Numbered from the stretch's first letter, positions 44,867-55,156 are shown. The stretch: 64,000 nt of DNA from Balneolales bacterium (GCA_007132975.1 SLNO01000047.1:26575-90574), one strand, 5' to 3'. Program-made: numbers and translations. The notes: a model not told the origin generated them from the sequence alone.

Positions 44867-45190
44867 TCAGAGCTGGGCGTCGAGATGCTTTTGCAGATGC
44901 GCTTTGGGAACGGCACCAACTATTTGATCCACCACTTCTCCGTTTTTGAAGATGAGCAGTGAGGGAATACTGCGGATGCCATACTGCATGGACACCTGCG
45001 GATTGCTGTCCACATCCACTTTCCCGATTTTTACTTTTCCTTCATAGTCGCCGGCCAGTTCTTCCACAACGGGGCCGACCATGCGGCACGGACCACACCA
45101 TTCTGCCCAGAAATCAACCAGAACGGGAGTGTCAGCTTTCAGTACTTCATCATTGAAGTTGGTGTCTGTAAATTCTACTGCTTTAGCCAT
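44867..45190 (-). CDS. trxA: Thioredoxin
   Basis: A 107-residue cytoplasmic thioredoxin with active site WCGPC (Cys32 and Cys35) in [13 protein letters not shown], the cis-Pro loop [12 protein letters not shown], and no signal peptide. I chose the ATG at 45190 (MAKAVEFT), which gives the standard length; the open frame runs 26 codons further upstream with an unlike sequence. It converges with acnA across a shared terminator. Confidence 0.96.
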   Translation of the reverse strand: MAKAVEFTDTNFNDEVLKADTPVLVDFWAEWCGPCRMVGPVVEELAGDYEGKVKIGKVDVDSNPQVSMQYGIRSIPSLLIFKNGEVVDQIVGAVPKAHLQKHLDAQL

Positions 45191-45389
45191 AAGATCGTTT
45201 TTTTGAATTATTGTTGGTTGGATATTATTCCTTGTAACAGACGGATTACCAGTGACCAAAGATAACAATCACAGGAACAAATCCATTCATTACCTGTATT
45301 TGATATGAAGATATATAATTATTTATATATATGCAACAGTTTTGGTTTTCCTGTTTCCGGCTTTTTGCAAACGGGATCCGTTCCGTTTT

Positions 45390-48300
45390 TCAGGCATCCT
45401 GCCGCCGTTCAATCCAGACATTGTTTTTCCCAAGCAGGCGGCGGGTCTGTTTGAGCAGGTCATCACTGGGGTCTATGACAAATTTGCGAACTTTCATCCG
45501 GATTGGCTTATCCTCCCCGCTTTGGACCATCATGTGGACGTGCGTCTGCCCGCGGTTTTTGTCGAAAATACCAGCCAGTTCCTCCAAGGCACTATTTTCA
45601 ACATCATTTGTAGCAATACTCAGGCATAACCGAATGGAACCCTGGTTCTTCTCACGAAGGTTTTCAACGCGGTCAAAGGTACGAGCAATGATTTTTGGTG
45701 TACCGTCACGGACAGATACATTGCCCTCCACCACCACCAGATTGTCGACCTGCAGCAGATTCATGCTTTTATCATAGCAGTCGGAAAAAACCAGCACTTC
45801 ACTGCTCCCCTTTTCGTCTTCCAGTGACAGGAAGGCGATGGGCCGCCCTTTTTTATCGCGGGTATGCCGTGCAGCGGTGATGATCCCGGCACAGGTCACA
45901 GGGGATCGTTCCTGCAGGCCTCTCAGCCCATCTTCTCCAAGGCCATGCGAGCAGAAGAGATTAATATCATCCCGGAACTTTTCGAGTGGATGACCGCTCA
46001 GAAAGAAGCCTATGAGTTCGCGCTCCTGTTTGAGTTTCTCCATGTTGGACCATGCGGTGACCTCCCGGAGCCGCGGTTCCGATTCCTGATAAGATATATT
46101 GTCCCCACCGCCGAAAAGACTGGTTTGATTGCGGTTTTTCTCGTCCTGCATGCGCACTCCGTAGCTGAGTGCATCCTCCAGGCTTTCCATGAGCTGGGCG
46201 CGGTTTCCATGCAGTTCGTCAAAGGCCCCGGCGGCAATGAGGCTCTCCATCATTTTCCTGTTGCAGCTGCGCATATCCACCCTGGAGGTAAAGTCGAAAA
46301 TGCTTTGGAAAGGTCCATTTTTTCTGCGCTCATCCACAAAATGCTCCACGGCTGATGAACCCACACCCTTGATGGCACTCAGACCGTATTGAACCCTGCC
46401 CTCTTTCGCCGTAAAGAAAGCTTCGCCTGAGTTCACATTTGGCGGATCGACCGGCACGCCCAGGTGATAGCACTCCTCGATGAACTGCGACACCTTCTTG
46501 ATGTCGTTCATGTTATGGGTGAGCACCGCTGCCATGTAGGATGCGGGATAGTTGGCCTTGAAGTACGCCGTATGGTATGCCACGACAGAATAGGCCGCCG
46601 AATGGGACTTATTGAAACCGTAACCGGCGAAATAGGCCATCTTTTCGAATACTTCGTCAGCCGTTTTGTCATCCACCCCTCGCTCGCGGGCACCATCCAT
46701 GAACTTGACCTTCATTTTGGCCATCTGATCAACTTTCTTCTTGCCCATGGCCCGCCTGAGAATATCCGCTTCGCCCAGTGTGAAACCGCCCATCACCTGT
46801 GCCACCTTCATGATCTGCTCCTGGTACACCATGATGCCATAGGTGGGCTTGAGCACATCTTCCAGCATGGGGTGCGGATAGATCACTTTTTTACGGCCGT
46901 GTTTGCAGGAAATATACTCCGGTATGAACTGCATGGGCCCGGGACGGTACAGGGCGTTCATGGCAATCAGGTCGTCAATGCCGGTAGGCTTGAGTTCCCG
47001 CAAGTACTTGCGCATGCCGTCCGACTCAAACTGGAAGGTGCCTACGGTATCTCCGCGCTGGTACAGCTCATACGTTTTTTTATCGTCCAGTGGAATGTCG
47101 TCAAGGTTGTACTCCTTGCCCCTGCTCTCGTTGACAAGCCGGATGGCCGTTTTCAGAATGGACAGGGTCTTAAGTCCCAGAAAGTCCATTTTGAGCAGAC
47201 CGCACATTTCGGAACTGGGACCATCATACTGTGTGATCACGTCCTTTTCCTTGGACAGGGCAACGGGAACGTATTCGTAAACCGTACCCGGCGCAATGAT
47301 TACTCCGGCTGCGTGTATGCCGGTCTGCCTGGGACATCCCTCCAGCGTTCGGGCAAAACTCATCATTTTCCGGACCTGGGTATCGGGATGGTCAAAAAGT
47401 GATTTGATCTCCTCGGCTGAATCCGGATTAAGGGAGGGGTCGAGGACTTTTTTGAAGGTATCGAGGCCGGGGCGCTCCGGGAACAGTTTTGCAATCCGGT
47501 TGACCTCATGCAAAGGCACCCCGAGTACGCGACCAACATCGCGGATGGCCGTCTTGGCCTTCATGGTGCCATAAGTGACGATCTGGGCCACATTTTGACG
47601 GCCATATTTTTCGACCACGTAGTCGATCACCGCCTGGCGGCCCGTGTCATCAAAGTCGATATCGATATCAGGCGGGCTCACCCGTTCGGGATTCAGGAAC
47701 CGCTCAAAAAGCAGGTCATAGCGGAGCGGGTCGATATTGATGATGCCAATGCAGTAGGCAACTATGCTTCCGGCGGCTGACCCGCGCCCCGGTCCCACAA
47801 ACACACCCCGGTTGCGCGCCTCGGTGGTGAAACCCTCAACGATCAGAAAGTACCCCGCAAAACCCATGTCGCGGATGATATCAAGCTCCTGCTCTATTCG
47901 GGATGTAACCACCTCGGTAAGCTCTCCATACCGCAGCCTTGCCCCTTCATAAGTCAGGTTGCGAAGATAGTCATCCATATCCTTGAACTCAGCCGGCACT
48001 TTGAAATGCGGCAGCAGAAGCTCGGAACTGAGGGTGATATCTTCGGTTTTTTCAACGATCTCCTGAGTGTTCTCAACAGAGTCCGGAAGGTCGCTGAACA
48101 GCTCTTTCATTTCATCCGGGGTCTTCAGGTAGAACTCCGGATTCAGGCGGTTCTGGTCATCGGTGAAGCGGAAGCGGTTGGGGTCGTTGATATCGGCATT
48201 CGTCTGGAGCGCAAGCAGGATGTCGTGGGCCTCGGAATCCTGCCGGTCGACATAGTGAGAATCATTTGTTGCGATCATCTTGACACCGTACTCCCTGCTC

Positions 48301-48866
48301 CATCGCACCAGCACCTCGTTGCACACGTCCTGATCACGCAGGCCGTGACGCTGCAACTCGATGTAGTAATCCTCCCCGAAAAGGTCCAGATACCATTCGA
48401 AAAGCTTTTTTGCCTCGTCTTCACCTTTGCGCAGAATGGCCTGGTTGATTTCGCTCTGAAGGCAGCAGGTAGTGGCAATCAGCCCTTCGGAATGCTCGGC
48501 CAGCGTCTTTCTGTCGATGCGCGGTTTGTAGTAGAACCCGTCCACATATCCCAGGGAACTGAGCCGCGCCAGATTGAAATAGCCCGTTCTGTTTTTGGCC
48601 AGCAGCACCTGATGATACTGCTCGCGGTTTTCACGGTCGGCCATGGTCGTCGGGGTAATGTAGAACTCACAGCCTATGATGGGTTTTACGCCCTTTTTCT
48701 TTGCCTCGTTCAAAAAGGCGGGAACTCCGAACATGTTGCCGTGGTCGGTAATCGCAATACCGGGCATGGAATATTCGGCCGCCTTGGCGACCATGCCGGA
48801 TATGGCGGCGGCACCGTCAAGAAGACTGAATTGGGAATGGCAATGAAGATGTGAAAACTGGCACAT
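45390..48866 (-). CDS. dnaE: DNA polymerase III alpha subunit
   Basis: Catalytic subunit of the replicative polymerase, 1158 residues. The N-terminal PHP domain has HLHCHSQFSLLDG (His6, His8) and AITDHGNMFG. The palm carries PDIDIDF (Asp400, 402, 404) after the VGPGRGSAAGSIVAYC block. Later blocks include YQEQIMKVAQ, AGYGFNKSHSAAYS, a helix-hairpin-helix region and the C-terminal OB-fold (VTCAGIITAARHTRDKKGRPIAFLSLED). I chose the ATG at 48866 (MCQFSHLH); the open frame starts at a TTG at 48896. A TANNTTTG box lies just upstream. Confidence 0.97.
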   Translation of the reverse strand: MCQFSHLHCHSQFSLLDGAAAISGMVAKAAEYSMPGIAITDHGNMFGVPAFLNEAKKKGVKPIIGCEFYITPTTMADRENREQYHQVLLAKNRTGYFNLARLSSLGYVDGFYYKPRIDRKTLAEHSEGLIATTCCLQSEINQAILRKGEDEAKKLFEWYLDLFGEDYYIELQRHGLRDQDVCNEVLVRWSREYGVKMIATNDSHYVDRQDSEAHDILLALQTNADINDPNRFRFTDDQNRLNPEFYLKTPDEMKELFSDLPDSVENTQEIVEKTEDITLSSELLLPHFKVPAEFKDMDDYLRNLTYEGARLRYGELTEVVTSRIEQELDIIRDMGFAGYFLIVEGFTTEARNRGVFVGPGRGSAAGSIVAYCIGIINIDPLRYDLLFERFLNPERVSPPDIDIDFDDTGRQAVIDYVVEKYGRQNVAQIVTYGTMKAKTAIRDVGRVLGVPLHEVNRIAKLFPERPGLDTFKKVLDPSLNPDSAEEIKSLFDHPDTQVRKMMSFARTLEGCPRQTGIHAAGVIIAPGTVYEYVPVALSKEKDVITQYDGPSSEMCGLLKMDFLGLKTLSILKTAIRLVNESRGKEYNLDDIPLDDKKTYELYQRGDTVGTFQFESDGMRKYLRELKPTGIDDLIAMNALYRPGPMQFIPEYISCKHGRKKVIYPHPMLEDVLKPTYGIMVYQEQIMKVAQVMGGFTLGEADILRRAMGKKKVDQMAKMKVKFMDGARERGVDDKTADEVFEKMAYFAGYGFNKSHSAAYSVVAYHTAYFKANYPASYMAAVLTHNMNDIKKVSQFIEECYHLGVPVDPPNVNSGEAFFTAKEGRVQYGLSAIKGVGSSAVEHFVDERRKNGPFQSIFDFTSRVDMRSCNRKMMESLIAAGAFDELHGNRAQLMESLEDALSYGVRMQDEKNRNQTSLFGGGDNISYQESEPRLREVTAWSNMEKLKQERELIGFFLSGHPLEKFRDDINLFCSHGLGEDGLRGLQERSPVTCAGIITAARHTRDKKGRPIAFLSLEDEKGSSEVLVFSDCYDKSMNLLQVDNLVVVEGNVSVRDGTPKIIARTFDRVENLREKNQGSIRLCLSIATNDVENSALEELAGIFDKNRGQTHVHMMVQSGEDKPIRMKVRKFVIDPSDDLLKQTRRLLGKNNVWIERRQDA

Positions 48867-48893
48867 GCGCGATTCGGATATTGGAGTAAGCCC

Positions 48894-48901
48894 CAAAACT
48901 A
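48894..48901 (-). promoter_or_regulatory. Candidate -7 promoter box for dnaE
   Basis: On the minus strand TAGTTTTG matches the Bacteroidota -7 consensus TANNTTTG and would place the transcript start about 20 bases before the chosen dnaE ATG. No good -33 element is seen. Confidence 0.3.
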
Positions 48902-49019
48902 CTCATTAAAAATATGACATTCCCTCTTGACTTTTTTGCTGCTTTATATTTCTATCCGACAAGATTTGGCGGCCTCGCAAGAAGTGCCGGACCGGTACTA
49001 CCGTATTCCATCAGCACAA

Positions 49020-49787
49020 TCAAAGATCCCGGACACTAAGGGATTCCCCGGACGGGAAGTGCTCAATGAGCATCATTTTGGCCAGTTTAGCGGCGATCTC
49101 CTCCGATTTGCCGATTTCCCCATCCTCCCAGGCTGAAATGAAGTCATCCACCATGGGAAAATCCTCCCGGCTGGTTTCACGGATGATTTTCTGCATGTCG
49201 GTGCCGATCCTCCCGGGATTGAATGTCAAGATCTGCACCGGATGATCCGTTTTTTCCTGTTCAATGCTGACCGTGCGCGCAAACATTTCCACGCCGGCCT
49301 TGGTGCTGCCGTAGTGGCTCCATCCGTGGTAGGGTTTGGATGCGGCTCCGGAGGAGATCATGATCACCCTCTTGACCGCCCTGCTTACCCGGAACTGTTG
49401 GATAAAAGCATGCGTGAGCAGCAACGGGACCATGAAGTTGATTTCAAGATTCTTTTTGTACGCCTGGAAGTCATACTTTCCGGCCGGGCCCACGGGTTCG
49501 ATCATTCCGGCGTTGTTGACCAGGCCGATGAAACCGGGACTGCCACTTGCAATATCTTTTGCAATCTCACCCATGAGTTTGTCCAGGGACCCGGTTTGCG
49601 TCAGGTCCTGCTGCCAGATGCGTACCACGGCCCCGCGAGTTTCAAGTTCCTGCGCCAGTTCTGACATGTCACTCCGGGCAATCAGGTGCAATATGGTGTC
49701 ACCTCCGGCAAGATGAAAGGCCAGGTCCCGCCCGAAACCTCTGGATGCTCCCGTAATGATGATCTGTTTTACTCTGTCTTCGGCCAT
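49020..49787 (-). CDS. SDR oxidoreductase (sepiapterin/benzil reductase-like)
   Basis: A 255-residue SDR. The cofactor loop is TGASRGFGRDLA and ARSDM follows the second strand, suggesting NADP(H). Further motifs are NNAGMIEPVG and the active-site SHYGSTKAG. The later NPGRIGTDMQ block is typical of sepiapterin reductase/YueD-like enzymes. I chose the ATG at 49787 (MAEDRVKQ); the longer frame from 49838 would run into the upstream hydrolase gene. Substrate unknown. Confidence 0.84.
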   Translation of the reverse strand: MAEDRVKQIIITGASRGFGRDLAFHLAGGDTILHLIARSDMSELAQELETRGAVVRIWQQDLTQTGSLDKLMGEIAKDIASGSPGFIGLVNNAGMIEPVGPAGKYDFQAYKKNLEINFMVPLLLTHAFIQQFRVSRAVKRVIMISSGAASKPYHGWSHYGSTKAGVEMFARTVSIEQEKTDHPVQILTFNPGRIGTDMQKIIRETSREDFPMVDDFISAWEDGEIGKSEEIAAKLAKMMLIEHFPSGESLSVRDL

Positions 49788-49800
49788 GCCATGGATTGGA

Positions 49801-50679
49801 TTATTCGAGGACTTCTCTAACATAACGATCCAGCCCATCTAGATAATTCCGCCCGGTCAGTATAAATCCGTCATTATGTCCGCCCTGCAACTCCAGCCTG
49901 TATTTTGGTTCTGCCGCTGCTTCATACAGTTTCTTTCCGTGGTGCCAGGGGATCACCTCGTCGTCCCTTCCGTGAACAATAAGGACCGGCATCCGGATAT
50001 CCTCCAGATAATCGATGACGGGGTAGCGTATCCTCATCAGCAAACGAACGGGAATGAACGGATAGATCTCGCGGGCCAGATCAACGGTTGAGGTAAAGGT
50101 TGACTCCAGGATGACCCCTCCGGCATCCACTTCACTCGCCAGCCAGGCTGCCACCCCGCCACCAAGGGAACGCCCGAAAAGGATGATATCACGCGGATTC
50201 TTGTCCTGTACATCCGTCAGATAGCGCCATGCAGCAATGGCATCCTTGTAGGTGCCCTCTTCGGTCGGCTTTCCCTCGCTGCGGCCGTACCCGCGATAGT
50301 CAAAGATAAATGTATTGAGACTCAATTCGTTGAATATGGCGATACTCTCCAGCCTGCCGGAAATGTTTCCTGCATTTCCATGAAAGAACAGAACGGTACC
50401 ACGCGCATCCTCCGCTGGTATGTACCAGCCGTGAAGCCGGTAACCATCTTCCGTGTACAGATACACCTCCTCATACTCAAGGCCGCGGTCCTGAGGTGTG
50501 GCTGTCAGGTTTTTTGTAGGGAAAAAGATGAACGCTGCCTGGAATAGGTACATCAGCAGCAGGATTATGAGATACCCGCCGGCTGCTAAGAGTAGAATCC
50601 AAAAAAACGTTGAACCTGTCACGCTGCTCCTGGTTGATGGCATGGGTGATACATCTTGTGTTCCCGGGTGTTCAGGCAA
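49801..50679 (-). CDS. Membrane-anchored alpha/beta hydrolase (YfhR/BEM46-like)
   Basis: A 292-residue protein with one N-terminal transmembrane helix (residues about 26-50) and an alpha/beta-hydrolase domain of the YfhR/BEM46 type. The oxyanion region is LFFHGNAGN, the nucleophile is Ser171 (FGRSLGGGVAAW), the acid is near Asp239-240 (VHGRDDEVIP) and the base is His268 (GGHNDGF). Substrate unknown. Its start overlaps the stop of the small membrane protein gene upstream by 8 bases. Confidence 0.87.
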   Translation of the reverse strand: MPEHPGTQDVSPMPSTRSSVTGSTFFWILLLAAGGYLIILLLMYLFQAAFIFFPTKNLTATPQDRGLEYEEVYLYTEDGYRLHGWYIPAEDARGTVLFFHGNAGNISGRLESIAIFNELSLNTFIFDYRGYGRSEGKPTEEGTYKDAIAAWRYLTDVQDKNPRDIILFGRSLGGGVAAWLASEVDAGGVILESTFTSTVDLAREIYPFIPVRLLMRIRYPVIDYLEDIRMPVLIVHGRDDEVIPWHHGKKLYEAAAEPKYRLELQGGHNDGFILTGRNYLDGLDRYVREVLE

Positions 50680-50896
50680 CGGTGTCTCTGCTGCCTTGCG
50701 GACTTACCTGTGCGCGGAATTTCCGGGCAACCCACAGATTTACAATTCCTCCCAGTACAAGAATCCCGCCGGTCAGCTGGTGAATGATACCGGAAAAACT
50801 GACCTGGCCCCAATAAACAAACAAATTATGTATACCAACAAGAGTAACCACAACGCCGGTGGTAAGCAAGGTGTACAGGACAATTTTTTTTCGCAT
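50672..50896 (-). CDS. Small membrane protein
   Basis: A 74-residue protein with two predicted transmembrane helices (residues about 7-30 and 38-58) and a basic N-terminus (MRKKIVLY). I do not recognise the family. The eight-base overlap with the alpha/beta hydrolase gene indicates translational coupling and a shared transcript. Confidence 0.65.
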   Translation of the reverse strand: MRKKIVLYTLLTTGVVVTLVGIHNLFVYWGQVSFSGIIHQLTGGILVLGGIVNLWVARKFRAQVSPQGSRDTVA

Positions 50897-50999
50897 GACC
50901 GGGTTCCTTGATCAGGATTCAGGGATGAATTTCCATCGGTGGATCAATTGCTGTCGGGTTATCAGACGCAAAATACCAAACTTTCAGTCTTCACCATAA

Positions 51000-51566
51000 T
51001 CAGGATGCATGGTATTCCTGAAGGCAGTGGTGGATGGCGCCACCGGAATGCAGCCGGCTCTGGTACAGCCGGAAGCGGTCTATCCGGAACGTGACGTGAA
51101 ATTTTGAGGACTCGCCGTTGAAAAAGCTATCCAGCACTGTCTCCAATGGCGGGCTCTCCGGGCCAGATCGCCCCTTTTTTCCTGGTCGAATGCGTCCAAG
51201 GGTCACGTGGGGATGGTATGCCCGGTTTTCCGGTGGAACACCTGCCCTGTAGAGCTCTTCCTGCATGCCATCATAAAGCTCCTTGAGCACCGGATGGTAG
51301 CGTACTCCCGCCCACAAGATAGCCGGTTCCCTTGGGTTGGGGAAGCAACCGGTACCCATCAGTTCAATATCGAACGGCTCGAAAGAGACGCGGGACAGCG
51401 CCTGTGCAATACGGCGGGTGCGGACCTTGTCCGTCTCACCGATGTACCGGATTGTCATATGGATCTGGGACTCCGGCGTAAGGCGAATATCAGGGTGGTC
51501 GGGCTGTATCGAAGCCAGTTCACTTCGGGCGAAATCGGGCAGAGCAATAGCAGTAAACAGTCGCAT
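51000..51566 (-). CDS. thpR: RNA 2',3'-cyclic phosphodiesterase
   Basis: A 188-residue 2H phosphoesterase (LigT/ThpR). The two HxTx motifs are HMTI at His36 and HVTL at His120 (YHPHVTLGRI). RLFTAIALP at the N-terminus is typical. It acts on RNA ends bearing a 2',3'-cyclic phosphate; the physiological substrate in bacteria is not settled. The acylphosphatase gene lies 5 bases upstream in the same direction. Confidence 0.92.
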   Translation of the reverse strand: MRLFTAIALPDFARSELASIQPDHPDIRLTPESQIHMTIRYIGETDKVRTRRIAQALSRVSFEPFDIELMGTGCFPNPREPAILWAGVRYHPVLKELYDGMQEELYRAGVPPENRAYHPHVTLGRIRPGKKGRSGPESPPLETVLDSFFNGESSKFHVTFRIDRFRLYQSRLHSGGAIHHCLQEYHAS

Positions 51567-51571
51567 GGCTT

Positions 51572-51856
51572 CTACCCGTGACGCACTTCAAAGGTGTCAT
51601 AACGAATGTCCGGGTCAACCGGATAACAGTCGATTTTGTCAACGCGCGAAAGTGCCGGACCCTTACGGCATGCGGCTTCCACTGAACCGACATCCGCAGG
51701 GCGCCCTTGAAGCATCGCCTCCACCGATCCGTCGCTGGTATTCCGGATCCATCCTGTCACGGAGCGCTCCATGGCAATAGAGTGAATGAACTGCCGGAAT
51801 CCAACACCCTGGACCTGGCCCTGAACTCGGATTAGATGTGTAACTATGTGATTCAT
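51572..51856 (-). CDS. acyP: Acylphosphatase
   Basis: A 94-residue ferredoxin-like acylphosphatase that hydrolyses carboxyl-phosphate bonds. The signature VQGVGFRQF gives catalytic Arg21, and GWIRNTSDGSVE gives Asn39. Normal family length. Followed after 5 bases by thpR, so probably one transcript. Confidence 0.94.
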   Translation of the reverse strand: MNHIVTHLIRVQGQVQGVGFRQFIHSIAMERSVTGWIRNTSDGSVEAMLQGRPADVGSVEAACRKGPALSRVDKIDCYPVDPDIRYDTFEVRHG

Positions 51857-52007
51857 GTCTCAAAAATATTGTACCTTGACTTGTTTTCCTAACAAATCCA
51901 GCTGTTTCACAGTTCTGATCACTTGCCTCACCCGATACTCCTGACTGCCGGATTGAATTATGTTCCAGCTATTTTTTCATACTTTACAGGTATAAACCAC
52001 GCACGTG

Positions 52008-52937
52008 ATGGTCACCGAGTTTTTCCTTACAGTTGGTGGGATACTGCTCCTGTACACAGGCGCTGAAATGCTGGTCAGAGGCAGTGTGGCCCTGTCCCAT
52101 AAATTCCGCGTAAGGCCGATGCTTATCGGTCTGATCGTTATCGGCCTGGGCACCAGCAGCCCGGAACTGGTGGTCAGTATCGAAGCCGCCCTGATAGGGA
52201 GCGGCGAAATAGCCGTCGGAAATATCATCGGATCCAATATCAGCAACCTTGCGCTCATTCTCGGGCTGGCCGTGCTGTTCCGACCCATTCTCGCTGCAAA
52301 AGAGCTTCTCACGCGGGACATTCCGGTAATGATAGCCGTTTCCGCATTCATGACACTGCTGCTCTGGAACGGAATACTGACGCGCCTTGACGGGATTCTG
52401 CTCCTTGTCGGTCTGTTTTTTTACATGGTGATCACCATACGCATGAACATAAGGCCACACATTTCCGAAGAGGATCTGGCCTACCGCACAAGAAGTGTGC
52501 CTGTCGTTCTGCTGGCAACCCTGGCAGGTGTTGGCATACTCATTCTTGGAGCGAATCTGATGATAAAAGGTGCGGTTGGAATTGCCCGGATCTTTGAGGT
52601 TCCGGAAGGGATTATCGGCCTGACCATCGTCGCCATCGGAACAAGTCTGCCAGAGTTGGCCGCGGCCGTCGTGGCCGCAATCCGCCGGCAGGGCGAGCTG
52701 ATCCTCGGAGCCCTGATAGGCTCCAACATCCTGAACATTCTGTTTGTCCTCGGAGTTACCGGGGCCGTTCGAGCCGTCCACCTGACGGATATCATGCTGG
52801 ACGACCTGGTCATCATGACGATTTTTGCCGTTCTGATGGTGCCTGTCGTGCGTACCGGTTACAAAATCGGTCGATTGGAGGGAGTCTTGCTTTTACTCTT
52901 GTACGCCGGATACATCAGCTATCTGTTCATCAGATAA
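52008..52937 (+). CDS. Calcium/cation antiporter (CaCA family, YrbG-like)
   Basis: A 309-residue inner-membrane Na+(or H+)/Ca2+ exchanger with about ten transmembrane helices and two inverted alpha-repeats. The first has GLGTSSPELVVSI and GNIIGSNISNLALILG; the second has AIGTSLPELAAAV and GALIGSNILNILFVLG. The Glu in each repeat would bind the cation. A GTG occurs one codon before the chosen ATG. The direction of transport is inferred from the family. Confidence 0.93.
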   Translation: MVTEFFLTVGGILLLYTGAEMLVRGSVALSHKFRVRPMLIGLIVIGLGTSSPELVVSIEAALIGSGEIAVGNIIGSNISNLALILGLAVLFRPILAAKELLTRDIPVMIAVSAFMTLLLWNGILTRLDGILLLVGLFFYMVITIRMNIRPHISEEDLAYRTRSVPVVLLATLAGVGILILGANLMIKGAVGIARIFEVPEGIIGLTIVAIGTSLPELAAAVVAAIRRQGELILGALIGSNILNILFVLGVTGAVRAVHLTDIMLDDLVIMTIFAVLMVPVVRTGYKIGRLEGVLLLLLYAGYISYLFIR

Positions 52938-53073
52938 TGCACTTTAAGCCGGTTTGCCAGTTGGTCTCTCAGCTTCCTCTTGATCCGCAGACGCATCAGG
53001 TCATCGTGCATGCCAGGAACCCTGGGTCGGGCTGTTTCAATGCAGCGATTTTCACCAAACGGGATGCGGCATC

Positions 53074-54942
53074 TCAACCTTCACCAATGATGGCGCCGGA
53101 CATGGGTGGAAGAGTGATTTCTGTGCCCTTCCCCTCTCCGGCACGACGCAGGATCGACCCTTCATCGACCTGGACCCCAAACAGTACTTGCGGATGGCTG
53201 CTCTGAACATCGATGGTCCATGACACGGCACGCAATCCGTTGTTGATGGCAACCAGCACGCGGTCATCTTCCAGCTCGCGACGAAATACAAGCAAGCCCT
53301 TGGCGTCATCGGTGTGAAGCGTGGCATAATTTCCATGGCGCAGCGCCGGACGGTCTTTGCGCAGCCGGATCAGGGTCCGGTAGAACCGATGCAGTTCCTC
53401 GTCAAACTTGACAGTATCCGGTTTCGGCCGCGGATTGCCATCCGGCAGCACCGCTTCATCTTCGTATTCGATATCCGGCCAGATCATGGGCTTGCGGCAG
53501 CACGGGTCATTGGCGCCCCACATGCCGGCCTCATCCCCGTAATAGACCATGGGCGCCCCGGGGAACGTGAACTGCAGCATCACCATCAGACGCTGTATGA
53601 CTCGCTCGTCAGAATCGGGCTTTCGGGTCTGGAAATCCACGTTATCCGCCCTGGAGCGCTGGTAATACTCCCACCATTTCATCCCGCCACCAAACCGCCG
53701 GTTCACCACGCGCGAGGCCAGCCGGTCGGTATCATGCGAGCCCAGCAGGTTCTGCATCACATGCGGTACGGGTGCGGGAAATTCGGTCAGCAGCTCCTCC
53801 AGCTTGCCGGCAAACTCCGTGGCATTGATCCCCCCATCCTCCCACAGAAAAAACTCGTTGCAGGCAAACTGGAAGTTGTAGTTCATGACGGCGTCGAACT
53901 CATCCCCTTTCACATAGGGCTGCGTTTTCGGGATGCTGTCGATGACCTCCGCCACCAGATAGGCCTCCGGATTGATCGATCGCACATGCTTGCGCCAGGT
54001 CTTCCAGAACGGATGCTTCACACAGAAGGCGACATCCAGCCGCCAGCCGTCGACGCCGCTGAACGTATCGCCGGTACCGTAAGGATCCATCCAGCGCCGG
54101 GTGATGTCGAAGATGTACTGCCGGGGGCCCTCCACCAGGCCGCGCCGGTCCTGCCGCCACTCTGGAAGCTCAAGGAAACCCTCCCACGAACGCACCCCGA
54201 AACCGTTACGGAAAGGCGAATCCTTCCCGTAACGGCGGTGCAGTTCTTCCTGCAGGCCGGTAAGCCGGGTGGATGCGGCCGTGCCCTCATCCACAGCCCA
54301 CGACTCTACGGCCATCCAGTCACGGAATGCCGACTCCTTCTGGTTCTTGAGAAGATCCTGGTATACCCAGCTGGCAAGTCCCACGTGGTTGAACACTCCA
54401 TCAAGGATGATGTACATCTTCCTGCGATGCACCTCTTCGATGAGCTGCAGCAGGAGCTCGTCGGCCGAGGTCCAGTTCCAGGTGGATGTATCGTGCGGCG
54501 TTTCCGCGGCTATGATGCGGCGGTCACCTTCGGGATCAGGTCCGAAAGCGGGGTCCACGTGATGATATCCCGTGGCGTCGTATTTGTGATGGGACGGCGC
54601 CTCGAAGACCGGGTTGAGGTATAGCGCACCGATGCCCAGGTCCTGCAGATAGTCGAGCTGGTCAATGATGCCAAGCAGATCGCCGCCGTAGCGCCGGCGA
54701 TGGATGTTGTGCCATATGTCCCGGCCGTTCTGCTTCTCCCATGGCTGCAGACGGTACCAGTCCGCCCCCCAGGGATGGAGCTCCAGAGGCGAGGTGTGGT
54801 CGTGCGGCCAGGCGTATTTCTGATCGGCTGCCCTGGGGGTGTTATTGGGATCGCCGTTGCGGAAACGCTCAGGCATGATCTGGTACCAGGTGACACCGTG
54901 CGCCCAGCCGGGGACGTGAAAGGTATTGTTTGCTGCTGCCAT
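53074..54942 (-). CDS. GH13 alpha-amylase-family glycosidase (cyclomaltodextrinase/neopullulanase-like)
   Basis: A 622-residue GH13 enzyme without signal peptide. The catalytic residues are Asp303 (DGWRLDVAF), Glu332 (YLVAEVID) and Asp404 (GSHDTDRL); YIILDGVFNHVG is conserved region I. The opening WYQIMPERFRNGD and GGDLLGIIDQLDYLQDLGIGALYLNPVF are typical of cyclomaltodextrinase/neopullulanase-type enzymes acting on malto-oligosaccharides in the cytoplasm. I chose the ATG at 54942; the frame extends 17 codons upstream. The exact specificity is inferred. A 436-codon antisense frame is rejected. Confidence 0.92.
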   Translation of the reverse strand: MAAANNTFHVPGWAHGVTWYQIMPERFRNGDPNNTPRAADQKYAWPHDHTSPLELHPWGADWYRLQPWEKQNGRDIWHNIHRRRYGGDLLGIIDQLDYLQDLGIGALYLNPVFEAPSHHKYDATGYHHVDPAFGPDPEGDRRIIAAETPHDTSTWNWTSADELLLQLIEEVHRRKMYIILDGVFNHVGLASWVYQDLLKNQKESAFRDWMAVESWAVDEGTAASTRLTGLQEELHRRYGKDSPFRNGFGVRSWEGFLELPEWRQDRRGLVEGPRQYIFDITRRWMDPYGTGDTFSGVDGWRLDVAFCVKHPFWKTWRKHVRSINPEAYLVAEVIDSIPKTQPYVKGDEFDAVMNYNFQFACNEFFLWEDGGINATEFAGKLEELLTEFPAPVPHVMQNLLGSHDTDRLASRVVNRRFGGGMKWWEYYQRSRADNVDFQTRKPDSDERVIQRLMVMLQFTFPGAPMVYYGDEAGMWGANDPCCRKPMIWPDIEYEDEAVLPDGNPRPKPDTVKFDEELHRFYRTLIRLRKDRPALRHGNYATLHTDDAKGLLVFRRELEDDRVLVAINNGLRAVSWTIDVQSSHPQVLFGVQVDEGSILRRAGEGKGTEITLPPMSGAIIGEG

Positions 54943-55156
54943 GAAACTGTCAACGTGAAATTCTGATTTTACTTCAAGCGCATTATATACCATTTTTTAA
55001 ACCAAAATGCTGGCTGCGCAGCGCCGGAACGGCCTCATACGCCATAACCAAAAAAGCGCATGTTCCCGAACCCAGGATTTTCTATTTTCCTGCAGTCGGG
55101 GCCATTGCCCGGACGCATATCCTTAATAGTATTTCACGCATCAACCGGACCGATTG

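Noticed and set aside
52937..53206. An 89-codon plus-strand frame after the Ca2+ exchanger with a TAATG overlap
   Set aside because: Most of it lies antisense to the GH13 coding region, and the product looks unlike a protein. The overlap is probably chance.
53314..54624. A 436-codon plus-strand frame over the GH13 gene
   Set aside because: Antisense to an enzyme with the complete catalytic set; composition is that of an antisense shadow.
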